From Bacteroidales bacterium UBA6244 (GTDB lineage: Bacteria > Bacteroidota > Bacteroidia > Bacteroidales > F082), in NCBI GenBank assembly GCA_002440885.1, contig DJVY01000121.1, positions 258 through 42,827 of the forward strand: 42,570 bases of DNA, written 5' to 3'. Of this stretch, positions 25,777 through 34,233 are shown in pieces; the stretch's first letter is position 1, and each line of letters starts with the position of its first letter. The position numbers and the translations under genes are program-made. A model generated the notes under the pieces. That model saw nothing but the letters and a program-made list of their open reading frames with translations. It had not been told where the DNA came from and searched no databases.

Positions 25777-27000
25777 ATGACAGAAAAAATATCATCAGCA
25801 GAGGCCATGAAATTGGAAGACAAGTACGGCGCACACAATTACCATCCACTACCTGTTGTCTTGTCAAAAGGAAGAGGAGCTAAGGTATGGGATGCCGAAG
25901 GCAAGGAATATTTCGATTTCTTATCAGCATACTCTGCTGTAAATCAGGGGCACTGCCATCCGAAAATTGTCAATGCACTAATTGACCAGGCACAAACCCT
26001 GACACTTACCTCAAGGGCCTTTTACAACGACGCCTTAGGCCCGTATGAAAAGTTTATCACTTCGTTCTTTGGTTACGACAAGGTTCTTCCCATGAATACC
26101 GGAGCTGAAGCCGACGAAACTGCACTCAAATTATGCCGCAGATGGGCTTACGACAAAAAGGGAATCCCTGCTGATCAGGCCAAAATTATCGTATGCGCCG
26201 ACAACTTTCACGGTCGGACAATCACCATAGTGTCTATGTCGACCGATCCGGAGTCAAAAGCCGGTTTTGGCCCCTATACTCCCGGATTCATTATCATTCC
26301 TTACAATGATTTGAACGCACTCGAAAAAGCACTTGAAGACCCGAACATTGCCGGATTTCTGGTTGAACCAATTCAAGGTGAAGCTGGTGTTGTTGTGCCC
26401 GACGAAGGCTATCTGAAAAAAGCCTATGACCTTTGTAAGGCTAAAAACGTACTGTTTATTGCCGATGAGGTTCAAACCGGCATCGCCCGCACCGGAAAAT
26501 TATTGGCCTGTGATCATGAAGGCGTACATCCTGACATTTTAATCTTAGGAAAAGCACTTTCTGGCGGCGCCTATCCCGTTTCAGCCGTTTTGGCCAGTGA
26601 TGAAATAATGCTCACCATTAAACCCGGTCAACATGGATCAACTTTTGGCGGAAACCCCATTGCGGCAAGAGTTGCAGTGGCAGCACTGCAAGTAGTTCAG
26701 GAAGAAAAGCTTGCCGAAAGAGCTGAAAAGCTTGGCATCATTTTCCGCGAAGCCATGAGGAATATCCCTTCAAAAATGGTGGGATTGGTAAGAGGTAAAG
26801 GCTTGCTAAATGCAGTGGTTATTAATCCGAAAAACGGAAAAACAGCGATGGACGTATGTCTGAAAATGGCTGAAAATGGTGTGCTGGCAAAGCCAACACA
26901 CGACCACATTATTCGCTTTGCCCCGCCTCTCGTTATCAGCGAAGAAGAACTATCACAAGCCATAGAGCTTATAGAAAAATCAATTTTATCTTTTGAATAA
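25777..27000 (+). CDS. rocD: ornithine aminotransferase
   Basis: 407-residue class III PLP aminotransferase. It has NYHPLPVVLSKGRGAKVWDA and LSAYSAVNQGHCHPKIV, both characteristic of ornithine-delta-aminotransferase, plus NTGAEADETALKLCRRWAY, Asp230 in IADEVQTG and the PLP lysine Lys259 in LGKALSGGAYPVSA. It converts ornithine and 2-oxoglutarate to glutamate semialdehyde and glutamate, linking arginine and proline metabolism. Length matches the family. It appears monocistronic: own -7 box upstream and a clear terminator 20 nt after the stop. Confidence 0.94.
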   Translation: MTEKISSAEAMKLEDKYGAHNYHPLPVVLSKGRGAKVWDAEGKEYFDFLSAYSAVNQGHCHPKIVNALIDQAQTLTLTSRAFYNDALGPYEKFITSFFGYDKVLPMNTGAEADETALKLCRRWAYDKKGIPADQAKIIVCADNFHGRTITIVSMSTDPESKAGFGPYTPGFIIIPYNDLNALEKALEDPNIAGFLVEPIQGEAGVVVPDEGYLKKAYDLCKAKNVLFIADEVQTGIARTGKLLACDHEGVHPDILILGKALSGGAYPVSAVLASDEIMLTIKPGQHGSTFGGNPIAARVAVAALQVVQEEKLAERAEKLGIIFREAMRNIPSKMVGLVRGKGLLNAVVINPKNGKTAMDVCLKMAENGVLAKPTHDHIIRFAPPLVISEEELSQAIELIEKSILSFE

Positions 27001-27020
27001 ACAAGGTTTAATGGATTAAC

Positions 27021-27059
27021 AATCCCTGGTTTCTTATAAAGGAATCAGGGATTTTTTTT
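27021..27059 (+). terminator. intrinsic terminator of rocD
   Basis: Perfect 8-bp arms AATCCCTG (27021-27028) and CAGGGATT (27045-27052), extended inward by wobble pairs, followed directly by a run of eight T. Confidence 0.9.
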
Positions 27060-27126
27060 GGTCACCCGACCAACCACCTTCCAAAATTAACTGACTTTGA
27101 GAAAAACGAAAAAAGAAAAAAAAGGT

Positions 27127-27163
27127 AAAAAGAAAAGCCCTCGGCCAGGCGGACGGGGCTTTT
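27127..27163 (-). terminator. intrinsic terminator of the candidate small RNA (and of kdsD-lptB read-through)
   Basis: Minus strand AAAAGCCC (27163-27156) pairs with GGGCTTTT (27140-27133) around a GC-rich loop and is followed by TTTTCTTTTT. On the plus strand the tail is only TTTT then CCC, so termination is leftward. Confidence 0.75.
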
Positions 27164-27243
27164 CCCATATTAACCTAAAAACCCTCGTGGAAGAGGGATA
27201 ACCCAAAAAATTAACCTGCTAAAGTTAATCGTTCTGTTAAGAA
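27127..27243 (-). ncRNA. candidate small RNA between rocD and lptB
   Basis: Predicted minus-strand transcript of about 115 nt, bounded by a good promoter (27249-27280) and an intrinsic terminator (27127-27163). It carries three stem-loops: GTTCT/AGAAC around TAAC near its 5' end, CCCTC/GAGGG around TTCCAC in the middle, and the terminator stem. The only reading frame near the 5' end is 11 codons and begins upstream of the predicted start, so coding is unlikely. It does not show the SRP apical loop motif I would expect, and I cannot name a family. lptB lies upstream on the same strand, so the region could alternatively be the processed 3' end of the kdsD-lptB transcript. Confidence 0.5.
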
Positions 27244-27248
27244 CATGA

Positions 27249-27280
27249 CAAATATACATAATTCAGTGCGCAGAAAGCAA
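27249..27280 (-). promoter_or_regulatory. promoter of the candidate small RNA
   Basis: Minus strand TTG (27280-27278), 21-nt spacer, TATATTTG (27256-27249). Both elements and the spacing fit the Bacteroidota primary promoter, making it one of the best matches in the window, yet no protein gene follows it. Confidence 0.7.
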
Positions 27281-27519
27281 GTTTTTTTTAATCTTTTTTT
27301 ATTTAGTCGCATTAATTATTTCGCTATTTGTATCTTTTTTAATTAGAGTTGATTACATGACACGCAACAAAAACTAGCCAACAAGGAAGGTTCAGTAGCC
27401 CATATGTAATTTATCATACTATTATTAAAACTTAATAAAATTGGTCTCAATCAGTCGTAAAACAGTAACACAACTACATTTCCTAGTTAAACAGAATGAA
27501 CTATGACAATTGCATTTTG
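27281..27519. other. AT-rich spacer downstream of lptB
   Basis: About 240 nt between lptB and the small-RNA promoter. It contains long T and A runs and no frame of useful length on either strand. I see no further structured element. Confidence 0.5.
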
Positions 27520-28269
27520 TCAAAGCTTTTCCTGTTCAAAATCTTTTCTACGCAGCTCAAAGTTCTTTCCAAGATAAACCTTTCGTACATGCTTGTCGTT
27601 GGCCAGCTCTTCGGCAGATCCTGATTTTAGGATCGACCCCTCGAACAAAAGATAAGCGCGATCGACTATAGTCAAGGTTTCGTGCACATTGTGATCGGTA
27701 ATCAGAATTCCAATATTCTTGTCTTTTAGTTTAGAAACAATCAGCTGAATATCTTCAACCGCAATCGGATCTACTCCGGCAAAAGGTTCATCAAGCAGAA
27801 TAAATTTTGGATCAACCGCCAAGGCCCGCGCTATTTCGGTGCGGCGTCTTTCTCCTCCTGAGAGCTGAATCCCCTTACTTTTTCTGATGTGCTGTAGTCC
27901 GAATTCCTCAAGCAGAGATTCCAGTTTCTCGTTCTGTTGACTTTTGGTGAGCCTGGTAAATTCCATTACAGCCCTGATGTTGTCTTCAACGCTCAGATGG
28001 CGGAAAACAGAAGCTTCCTGAGCCAAATAGCCAATCCCACGTTGGGCACGCCGGTACATTGGCTCATTCGTAATCTCAACATCATCAAGGTAAACACTTC
28101 CTGAAAGCGGCTTAATTAAACCAACTATCATATAAAAATTAGTCGTCTTTCCCGCGCCATTTGGCCCAAGCAGCCCGATAATTTCCCCCTGATTCACTTC
28201 CACACTAACACTGTTGACAACAGTACGCTGTTTGTACTTTTTTACCAGATCTTTGGTCCAGAGTTTCAT
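27520..28269 (-). CDS. lptB: LPS export ABC transporter ATPase
   Basis: 249-residue ABC ATPase of the LptB type. Walker A GPNGAGKT, signature LSGGERRRTEIARAL, Walker B FILLDEPFAGVDP and the switch LITDHNVHETL are all intact, and FAGVDPIAVEDIQ is the LptB-specific stretch. LptB2 powers extraction of lipopolysaccharide from the inner membrane by LptFGC. It lies 18 nt after kdsD on the same strand, combining Kdo supply with LPS export, a common association. The permease genes are not in the window. Confidence 0.94.
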   Translation of the reverse strand: MKLWTKDLVKKYKQRTVVNSVSVEVNQGEIIGLLGPNGAGKTTNFYMIVGLIKPLSGSVYLDDVEITNEPMYRRAQRGIGYLAQEASVFRHLSVEDNIRAVMEFTRLTKSQQNEKLESLLEEFGLQHIRKSKGIQLSGGERRRTEIARALAVDPKFILLDEPFAGVDPIAVEDIQLIVSKLKDKNIGILITDHNVHETLTIVDRAYLLFEGSILKSGSAEELANDKHVRKVYLGKNFELRRKDFEQEKL

Positions 28270-28287
28270 ATGCTAATTGATATATGT

Positions 28288-29256
28288 TTAAATAATCCCT
28301 TCGCGGAGTATGTCGTGCAAATGAATAACACCAGCATATTCCCCTTCATTAACTACCGGAAGTTGGGTAATATTGTTCAGTCGCATGATATCCAAAGCGT
28401 TTACGACCAATTCATCTCCATTTATTGTCCTCGGGTTTTTTGTCATCACCTCTTCGGCACGAATATGTGCGAAGTCCAGGTTTTTTTCGATCATTCGTCT
28501 TAAGTCGCCATCGGTAATTACACCCACCAGCTGGTTGTTTTTCAAAACAGCAGTTGTTCCCAACCTCTTCGATGAAATCTCAATAATAACTTCAGGCATC
28601 AGGGCTTCAGCATCCACAGCCGGCTTTGCGTTTTGCCCCGACAAATCGGAAACCCGCAAATACATTCGTTTACCTAGAGAGCCTCCTGGATGATATCGTG
28701 CAAAATCGTCGGCAGAAAATCCCCTGAGTTCTAAAAGGCTGACAGCAAGCGCATCTCCCATAACCAATTGAGCCGTAGTGCTACTCGTTGGCGCAAGATT
28801 ATTCGGACAAGCCTCCTTATCTACCGTGGCATCCAAAACAAAATCTGCTTGAGCGGCCAAGTAAGAATTTACATTTCCAACCAGCGCAATAATCGGGTTT
28901 TGCATCGATTTTAATAAGGGAATCAACACTTTAACCTCAGGTGTTTCACCACTTTTTGAAATAGCTATTACCACATCATCCTTGCGAACAATCCCCAAAT
29001 CACCATGAATGGCATCAGCAGCATGCATGAAAATGGAAGGAGTACCGGTCGAATTAAACGTGGCAACAATTTTTTGTGCAATATTGGCACTTTTTCCAAT
29101 GCCCGTGACAATAACTCTGCCTTGTAAGCTATAAAGAAGTTTTACCGCGCCAATAAACTCATCATTGATGGATTTATCCAGCTTTTGTATTGATCTCCAC
29201 TCATTTTCGATGGTTGATAATGCTGCTTTTTGAATTTTTTCTTCTGCTTTCAACAT
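28288..29256 (-). CDS. kdsD: D-arabinose 5-phosphate isomerase (KdsD/KpsF family)
   Basis: 322-residue protein with an N-terminal SIS domain (VIVTGIGKSANIAQKIVATF, SKSGETPEVKVLIPLL) and two C-terminal CBS domains (about residues 205-320, ending QLPVVNEGEYAGVIHLHDIL). The enzyme interconverts ribulose 5-phosphate and arabinose 5-phosphate, the first step to Kdo. The PTSSTTAQLVMGDALAVSLLE segment is strongly conserved in the family. It heads the kdsD-lptB operon and is divergent from recQ. No convincing TAnnTTTG box is visible directly upstream. Confidence 0.93.
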   Translation of the reverse strand: MLKAEEKIQKAALSTIENEWRSIQKLDKSINDEFIGAVKLLYSLQGRVIVTGIGKSANIAQKIVATFNSTGTPSIFMHAADAIHGDLGIVRKDDVVIAISKSGETPEVKVLIPLLKSMQNPIIALVGNVNSYLAAQADFVLDATVDKEACPNNLAPTSSTTAQLVMGDALAVSLLELRGFSADDFARYHPGGSLGKRMYLRVSDLSGQNAKPAVDAEALMPEVIIEISSKRLGTTAVLKNNQLVGVITDGDLRRMIEKNLDFAHIRAEEVMTKNPRTINGDELVVNALDIMRLNNITQLPVVNEGEYAGVIHLHDILREGII

Positions 29257-29295
29257 TTTTTTATAAAAATTGATGCTTATGCAATTTTTTAGTAT

Positions 29296-29303
29296 TATAT
29301 TTG
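29296..29303 (+). promoter_or_regulatory. -7 box upstream of recQ
   Basis: TATATTTG; a TTG at 29270-29272 lies 23 nt upstream, slightly far. Transcription near 29310 would give recQ a leader of about 94 nt containing an imperfect stem-loop (29317-29347) with inner arms CACTC/GAGTG. Confidence 0.5.
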
Positions 29304-29403
29304 TTCATGTCCGCGAGATATCATGCTCACTCTTTGAGTGTGACATCTTAAACAACGGATTTGAATTTTTTTATGACAAAGATATGTTTTATCTCCCTAT
29401 ATA

Positions 29404-31608
29404 ATGTGTGAAGGAAAAGATAAATACAACACCAAAGAAGTGCTGAAATCCTTTTTTGGATTTACTAAGTTCAAGGGTAATCAGGAATTAATTATCAAAA
29501 ACCTGCTTGCAGGCAACAATACTTTTGTTGTAATGCCAACAGGTGGAGGTAAATCGCTGTGTTACCAACTGCCGGCTTTGCTTAAACCAGGAACGGCCAT
29601 TGTAGTCTCTCCGCTGATCGCACTCATGAAGAATCAGGTGGACATGATCAGGAACTTTGCTACCCAGTCGGGGATTGCCCACGTGATGAATTCATCGCTC
29701 TCGAAGGCTGAGATCATGGAGGTGAGAGACGATTTGTTGTCGGGCAAAACCAAATTGCTCTACATGGCTCCCGAGTCGCTTACCAAAGAAGACAACATCG
29801 AGTTTCTGAAAAATATCGAGATCTCATTTTTCGCAATCGACGAAGCACATTGTATTTCAGAATGGGGTCATGATTTCAGACCTGAGTACCGCAAACTCCG
29901 GTCGATAATCAACGCAATAAACGCCAACATCCCGATCATTGCATTAACGGCTACGGCCACCTTAAAAGTGCAGGAGGATATTCTAAAAAACCTCGAAATT
30001 GTCGATGCACAAGTGTTCAAAGCCTCTTTCGACAGAGATAATCTTTATTACGAGGTGCGTCCCAAGACAAAAGATGTAATTAAGGACATCATTAAATACA
30101 TAAAAACCCAACCAAATAAGTCGGGTATTGTGTACTGTTTGAGCAGGAAAAAAGTAGAAGAGATAGCCGAATCTCTGGTTGTAAACGGCATCAGGGCGTT
30201 ACCCTATCATGCAGGTCTGGACGCGGCCACCCGCCGCAACAACCAGGATATGTTCCTGATGGAGAATGTTGAAGTTATTGTAGCCACCATTGCATTTGGG
30301 ATGGGCATAGATAAACCGGACATACGTTTCGTGATCCATCATGATATACCTAAGAGTATTGAAGGGTATTATCAGGAAACCGGCCGTGGAGGCCGCGACG
30401 GAGGAGAAGGCAATTGTATCACTTTTTACAACTACGATGACATCCAGAAACTGGAAAAGTTTATGAAAGACAAGCCTGTTGCCGAACAGGAAATTGCCAA
30501 AGAATTGCTTTTCGAAACAGTAGCTTACGCCGAATCTTCAGTATGCCGCCATCGCTTATTGCTACACTATTTTGGCGAAACATACCATAAGGATAACTGT
30601 GGTGCTTGCGACAACTGTCTGAATCCCAAAGAAAAATACGAAGGCAAGGATGAAATCAGATTGGCCCTGAAAGTAGTCCTGGCACTTAAAGAACAATTTA
30701 AAGCCAAAATCGTTGGTGAGGTAATTGCAGGCAAGAAAAGCGGAGATGTAAAGAGCATCAAACTCGATCAACATAAATCCTTTGGTTCCGGCAGTCAACA
30801 TGACGCCAAATATTGGGTCATGATTATCCGTCAGGCGCTTATTCACAAGCTGGCCGAAAAGGAAATTGAAAACTATGGAATTCTCAGGATTACAGAAGCC
30901 GGGAAGAATTTTATTAAAGAACCATACAGTATCCTGATTGCCAGAGATCATGACTACGACTCCACCGACGATGACGACATGGTAGTAAACGCCGGCGGAC
31001 AAAAAGGAAGCGGAGCCGATCCTACCCTGTTTGCCCTGCTTAAAGATTTGCGAAAAGACATTTCGAAAAAAGAAAATCTGCCTCCATTTGTCATTTTTCA
31101 AGATCCATCGCTTGAAGATATGGCCATACAATACCCTATAAATGAGGAAGAACTAAAACAGATCGTGGGGGTAGGTGCAGGAAAGGCAGCTAAATATGGC
31201 AAACCCTTCCTCGAGTTGATACAGAAATATGTAGAGGAAAACGAAATTACCCGACCAAACGACATGGTCATCAAATCGGTGATTAATAAGTCGGGGTTAA
31301 AAGTCTATATTATCCAAAGTATCGACCGTAAGCTGCCCCTTGACGACATCGCCCATGCCAAAAACCTCTCTTTGTCGGAGTTGTTAACCGAAATTGAACG
31401 TATTGTCATGTCTGGCACAAAGCTTGATATCGGGTACTATATTAATGATAAAGTAGATGAATACCACCAAGAGGATATATATGATTATTTCTCTGAAGCT
31501 GAAACGGATTCAATAGAAGATGCGCTTGAAGAGTTGGGAGAATCGGAATATAGCGAGGAGGAAATCAGGCTGATGCGCATCAAGTTTTTATCCGAATTAG
31601 GTAACTGA
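29404..31608 (+). CDS. recQ: ATP-dependent DNA helicase RecQ
   Basis: 734-residue RecQ helicase for recombination and fork repair. Walker A MPTGGGKS is at residues 44-51, the DEAH box at 146-149 in AIDEAHCISEWGHDF, motif VI YYQETGRGGRDG, and the zinc-binding cysteines in SVCRHRLLLHYF and NCGACDNC. A winged-helix RQC domain and an HRDC domain (LFALLKDLRKDISKKENLPP) follow. About 120 further residues, ending in an acidic tail (ALEELGESEYSEEEIRLM), extend beyond the HRDC domain compared with the roughly 610-residue E. coli protein; this long form is common in Bacteroidota. It is followed after 1 nt by the DUF4296-like lipoprotein gene. Confidence 0.95.
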   Translation: MCEGKDKYNTKEVLKSFFGFTKFKGNQELIIKNLLAGNNTFVVMPTGGGKSLCYQLPALLKPGTAIVVSPLIALMKNQVDMIRNFATQSGIAHVMNSSLSKAEIMEVRDDLLSGKTKLLYMAPESLTKEDNIEFLKNIEISFFAIDEAHCISEWGHDFRPEYRKLRSIINAINANIPIIALTATATLKVQEDILKNLEIVDAQVFKASFDRDNLYYEVRPKTKDVIKDIIKYIKTQPNKSGIVYCLSRKKVEEIAESLVVNGIRALPYHAGLDAATRRNNQDMFLMENVEVIVATIAFGMGIDKPDIRFVIHHDIPKSIEGYYQETGRGGRDGGEGNCITFYNYDDIQKLEKFMKDKPVAEQEIAKELLFETVAYAESSVCRHRLLLHYFGETYHKDNCGACDNCLNPKEKYEGKDEIRLALKVVLALKEQFKAKIVGEVIAGKKSGDVKSIKLDQHKSFGSGSQHDAKYWVMIIRQALIHKLAEKEIENYGILRITEAGKNFIKEPYSILIARDHDYDSTDDDDMVVNAGGQKGSGADPTLFALLKDLRKDISKKENLPPFVIFQDPSLEDMAIQYPINEEELKQIVGVGAGKAAKYGKPFLELIQKYVEENEITRPNDMVIKSVINKSGLKVYIIQSIDRKLPLDDIAHAKNLSLSELLTEIERIVMSGTKLDIGYYINDKVDEYHQEDIYDYFSEAETDSIEDALEELGESEYSEEEIRLMRIKFLSELGN

Positions 31609-31609
31609 C

Positions 31610-32113
31610 ATGCGACAAATGAAAAACCTTTTATTGTTTTTTACCATTTCTGTGTTGCTGTCCTCGTGCTATGAGCGGGAGTATGTTCGTTCGCCCAAAC
31701 CTGAACTGCTCCTCACGCCGGAACAAATGGTAGAAATACTTACAGATTTACAACTGGAAGAGGCACGCGTGGTGGCGTTAAGAGAAAAAAATAAGGCCTA
31801 TAACAATTCAACGGCCCAATACGACCAGAATATTGTCGATAAATATGGGATTTCGGTGAAAGTACTTGTCGAGAACATCAACTATTATCAGGATCAGGAA
31901 GAGGATATGATTGACATTTACGATGAGATTCTTGCAAAACTTAGCCGAATGCAGGAAGATGTTAAGCTGAAGGTTGAAGAAGAGAAAAAGCTGGAATTTC
32001 TAAATGATTCCATCGCGAAAGCTGACAGTACAAACCTCAAAAAAGCCGATAGTCTCAAAATCGCCATCGACACAACAGCAAACGAAAAGCCGATTACTAC
32101 TTTGAAAAAGTAG
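31610..32113 (+). CDS. DUF4296-like lipoprotein
   Basis: 167-residue protein with a lipoprotein signal peptide (MKNLLLFFTISVLLSSC, Cys as lipidation site) followed by KPELLLTPEQMVEILTDLQL, the conserved opening of DUF4296 proteins found across Bacteroidota. The rest is charged and helical, with a lysine-rich tail. The function of the family is unknown. ATG 31610 is 1 nt after the recQ stop; an internal ATG at 31619 gives a more typical signal peptide. Its 3' end overlaps the end of the convergent lipoprotein gene by 17 nt. Confidence 0.75.
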   Translation: MRQMKNLLLFFTISVLLSSCYEREYVRSPKPELLLTPEQMVEILTDLQLEEARVVALREKNKAYNNSTAQYDQNIVDKYGISVKVLVENINYYQDQEEDMIDIYDEILAKLSRMQEDVKLKVEEEKKLEFLNDSIAKADSTNLKKADSLKIAIDTTANEKPITTLKK

Positions 32114-32498
32114 CCTGTCGCGTCTCCACATCGATGCCGTCGTTTAACTCATAGTTGAAATTCAACCTTGAATCGCTCACGTAGCTACCGGTTCCTGAAA
32201 CCGAGTAATTACCAACAAGGGTCTGGCCTTCAACGACAATGGTGTTGCCCACTACCAATCCAACGGCACTTTTTCCCAGATCGGCAAAATTACTCATTAA
32301 CACTTCGGCAGAATTAAGCGGATTTGAGGAAATAGTAACTTGATAATTTAAACGTACGGCGTTGTCGCTCACGCTCCATGTGCCCAGAAATTTATCCACC
32401 GGGTTTAAATCGGAATTGTCGTCAGGAATGCAGGATGCAAAAAACAGCATCACCGAGACCATACCCAAAACTACCAACCTTATTTGATTCTTCATCAT
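32097..32498 (-). CDS. small lipoprotein, lipocalin-like size, function unknown
   Basis: 133-residue protein with a lipobox (VMLFFASC) after a basic N-terminus, then an Asp/Asn-rich linker and VDKFLGTWSVSDNAVRLNYQ followed by alternating beta-strand-like segments. FLGTWSVSD resembles the opening of lipocalin-like or DUF-type beta-barrel lipoproteins of Bacteroidota, but I do not recognise a specific family. It probably sits on the outer membrane. It lies 29 nt after the thioredoxin-like gene and likely shares its transcript; the 3' end overlaps the convergent DUF4296-like gene. Confidence 0.7.
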   Translation of the reverse strand: MMKNQIRLVVLGMVSVMLFFASCIPDDNSDLNPVDKFLGTWSVSDNAVRLNYQVTISSNPLNSAEVLMSNFADLGKSAVGLVVGNTIVVEGQTLVGNYSVSGTGSYVSDSRLNFNYELNDGIDVETRQATFSK

Positions 32499-32527
32499 CA
32501 GAAAGTATTTAAACAGTTTTAAACCAA

Positions 32528-33322
32528 TTAATTATTTACCACCATGACTTTTTTATGGACATGAAATCCAGAGTCACCTTCAATTACCAACACATAAGCC
32601 CCATTCGGAACACCACCGATATCAAGAACTAAATCATGATTTTCGCCGGCAGGCAAAAAAGCTTGATGCGTAATCAGGTTCTGTCCTGCCAGATTAAGAA
32701 GTTTCAGCGTGACGTTGGCACTCGCCCCGAAACCTGAATTGACATGCAAATAGTCGAAAGCCGGTTGGGGAAATACCATCACCTTGTCTGACTCCGATTC
32801 ATTAAGCTCATCAACGCCTACGATAATACCACCAGCATTTAAAACAGCCTGCGTTATATTATCTTCATCGGGCACCCATATATATTGCTCAACAATTTGA
32901 TGATCAGGAGTAATAACAACCACTGTGGGGTACGAAAGGATATTATAGTCGTTAAAAACCAGATTCCCTCCCCCCTGACTACCACTTGCCGTAGGATAGG
33001 TTAGTCCGAAAACCGAATCAAACTCATACACCCCCTGGTTATCGTTTCCCCAGTTGATGCCCATGAAATAGACGTTTCCTTCGTTATACCCGAACTTCTC
33101 ATAGGCAGCCTGAAAATCGGGAGCATAGTCCTGACAAGGCCCACATGAAGTTGAGAAAAAATCGATCACAACAATTTGCTGATTATCATCAAGTAACGGA
33201 AACAGGTAAATGGTTTCACCGTAAATAGTTTTCACATGAAAATCCACAGCCTCGGTTAAAGTAGTTTGGGATTTCGAGGCAAAAAAAGCGAGTAGGAGCA
33301 GGAATACGAAGAGTTTATTCAT
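32528..33322 (-). CDS. thioredoxin-fold protein with type IX secretion C-terminal sorting domain
   Basis: 264-residue protein: signal peptide MNKLFVFLLLLAFFASKSQT; a TlpA/AhpC-like thioredoxin domain with the redox pair Cys60/Cys63 in FFSTSCGPCQDYAPDF and cis-Pro region ILSYPTVVVITPD; then from about residue 185 a C-terminal domain of type A T9SS sorting signals (VMVFPQPAFDYLHVNSG, LNLAGQNLITHQ, GVPNGAYVLVIEGD, HKKVMVVNN). It is predicted to be exported across the outer membrane and to act as a disulfide or redox protein at the surface. The frame is open upstream to 33448, but this would overlap deoC; ATG 33322 gives the signal peptide and lies 16 nt after the deoC stop. Confidence 0.85.
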   Translation of the reverse strand: MNKLFVFLLLLAFFASKSQTTLTEAVDFHVKTIYGETIYLFPLLDDNQQIVVIDFFSTSCGPCQDYAPDFQAAYEKFGYNEGNVYFMGINWGNDNQGVYEFDSVFGLTYPTASGSQGGGNLVFNDYNILSYPTVVVITPDHQIVEQYIWVPDEDNITQAVLNAGGIIVGVDELNESESDKVMVFPQPAFDYLHVNSGFGASANVTLKLLNLAGQNLITHQAFLPAGENHDLVLDIGGVPNGAYVLVIEGDSGFHVHKKVMVVNN

Positions 33323-33338
33323 AGTAAGATTTAGTTTA

Positions 33339-34169
33339 TCATAGTTCATTATACACATGGGTTGCCAGCCGACTTGCCCCGATGCGGAACAAACCCTTTG
33401 TAAGCCACTCCTCACCGAGCACCTCTTTAACAAGGCAATAGTAAACAATGGCCTCCTCCGGAGTAGAGATTCCTCCGGCAGCTTTAATTCCGATTTTTTT
33501 TCCGGTTTTTTGGTAATACTCCTTAATGGTGTCGAGCATTATTAAAAAAGCTTCAGGAGTAGCGGCAGGTGAAATTTTGCCAGTAGAAGTTTTTAAAAAA
33601 TCAGCGCCAGCCTGAATCGCTATTTCACAAGCCAAACGAATCAGCTCAACGGATTTAAGCTCTCCTGTTTCGAGAATAACTTTCAGATGAGCCTGATCGC
33701 AAGCCGTTTTAATAGCCTCAATTTCATCAAATACAGATGAGGTATCACCTTCGATCAATTTTCCACGTGATATCACCATATCAATCTCATCTGCACCCAT
33801 TTGCACAGCGTAAGACACCTCATCAATCCGCAAACCCAGCGGCGACAAACCACTGGGAAAGGCACCGGCTACACAGGCCGTCATTATGCCTGAGTTAAGC
33901 AATAGCTGATGTACTTGTTCAGCAAAAACCGGATATACGCAGACGGCGGCGACAGGGGCAATACCTTTTTCAACAGACTGAAATTCAATTGCCTGACGGC
34001 ACAGATTTTCCACTCTTGCAGTCGTATCATCCCCATTTAAGGTGGTTAAGTCGATAAACGATAGAATCTGGCGCAATACCAGTTGGCGATCGAACCGTTG
34101 GTTCTTGGCCACCAGTTCTGCTACACGGTTTTGGAGCGAATTGAAATCGGTATTATAAGGCTGAAACAT
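33339..34169 (-). CDS. deoC: deoxyribose-phosphate aldolase
   Basis: 276-residue DeoC, cleaving 2-deoxyribose 5-phosphate to glyceraldehyde 3-phosphate and acetaldehyde. The Schiff-base Lys193 is in DFLKTSTGKIS, the second essential Lys229 in GIKAAGGIST, and Asp130 in GADEIDMVIS. The frame extends upstream to 34229, but the -7 box at 34186-34193 implies transcription near 34180, so ATG 34169 (MFQPYNTDFN) is the start. It heads a likely operon with the T9SS thioredoxin-like and lipoprotein genes, though a functional link is not evident. Confidence 0.93.
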   Translation of the reverse strand: MFQPYNTDFNSLQNRVAELVAKNQRFDRQLVLRQILSFIDLTTLNGDDTTARVENLCRQAIEFQSVEKGIAPVAAVCVYPVFAEQVHQLLLNSGIMTACVAGAFPSGLSPLGLRIDEVSYAVQMGADEIDMVISRGKLIEGDTSSVFDEIEAIKTACDQAHLKVILETGELKSVELIRLACEIAIQAGADFLKTSTGKISPAATPEAFLIMLDTIKEYYQKTGKKIGIKAAGGISTPEEAIVYYCLVKEVLGEEWLTKGLFRIGASRLATHVYNEL

Positions 34170-34185
34170 GCAACTAATTTTTGAG

Positions 34186-34193
34186 CAAAAGTA
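34186..34193 (-). promoter_or_regulatory. -7 box of deoC
   Basis: Minus strand TACTTTTG followed by CTC, about 17 nt before the ATG. No TTG at 19-21 nt upstream. The dyads at 34234-34279 lie about 40-85 nt upstream, close enough to affect this promoter. Confidence 0.5.
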
Positions 34194-34233
34194 ATAACAT
34201 TGTTTTAAGTAAGTAAGAAACGGCATCAAAAAC

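Noticed and set aside
27133..27163. Plus-strand terminator for rocD at the GC-rich hairpin
   Set aside because: rocD already has a strong terminator at 27021-27059, and the plus-strand tail here is only TTTTCCC; the T-rich tail is on the minus strand.
30562..31131. 189-codon minus-strand frame inside recQ
   Set aside because: Antisense to the RQC/HRDC region of an intact recQ gene, no family resemblance; a shadow of the coding strand.
33323..33448. Longer start for the T9SS thioredoxin-like protein
   Set aside because: Would run into deoC and bury the signal peptide; ATG 33322 gives a normal signal peptide.
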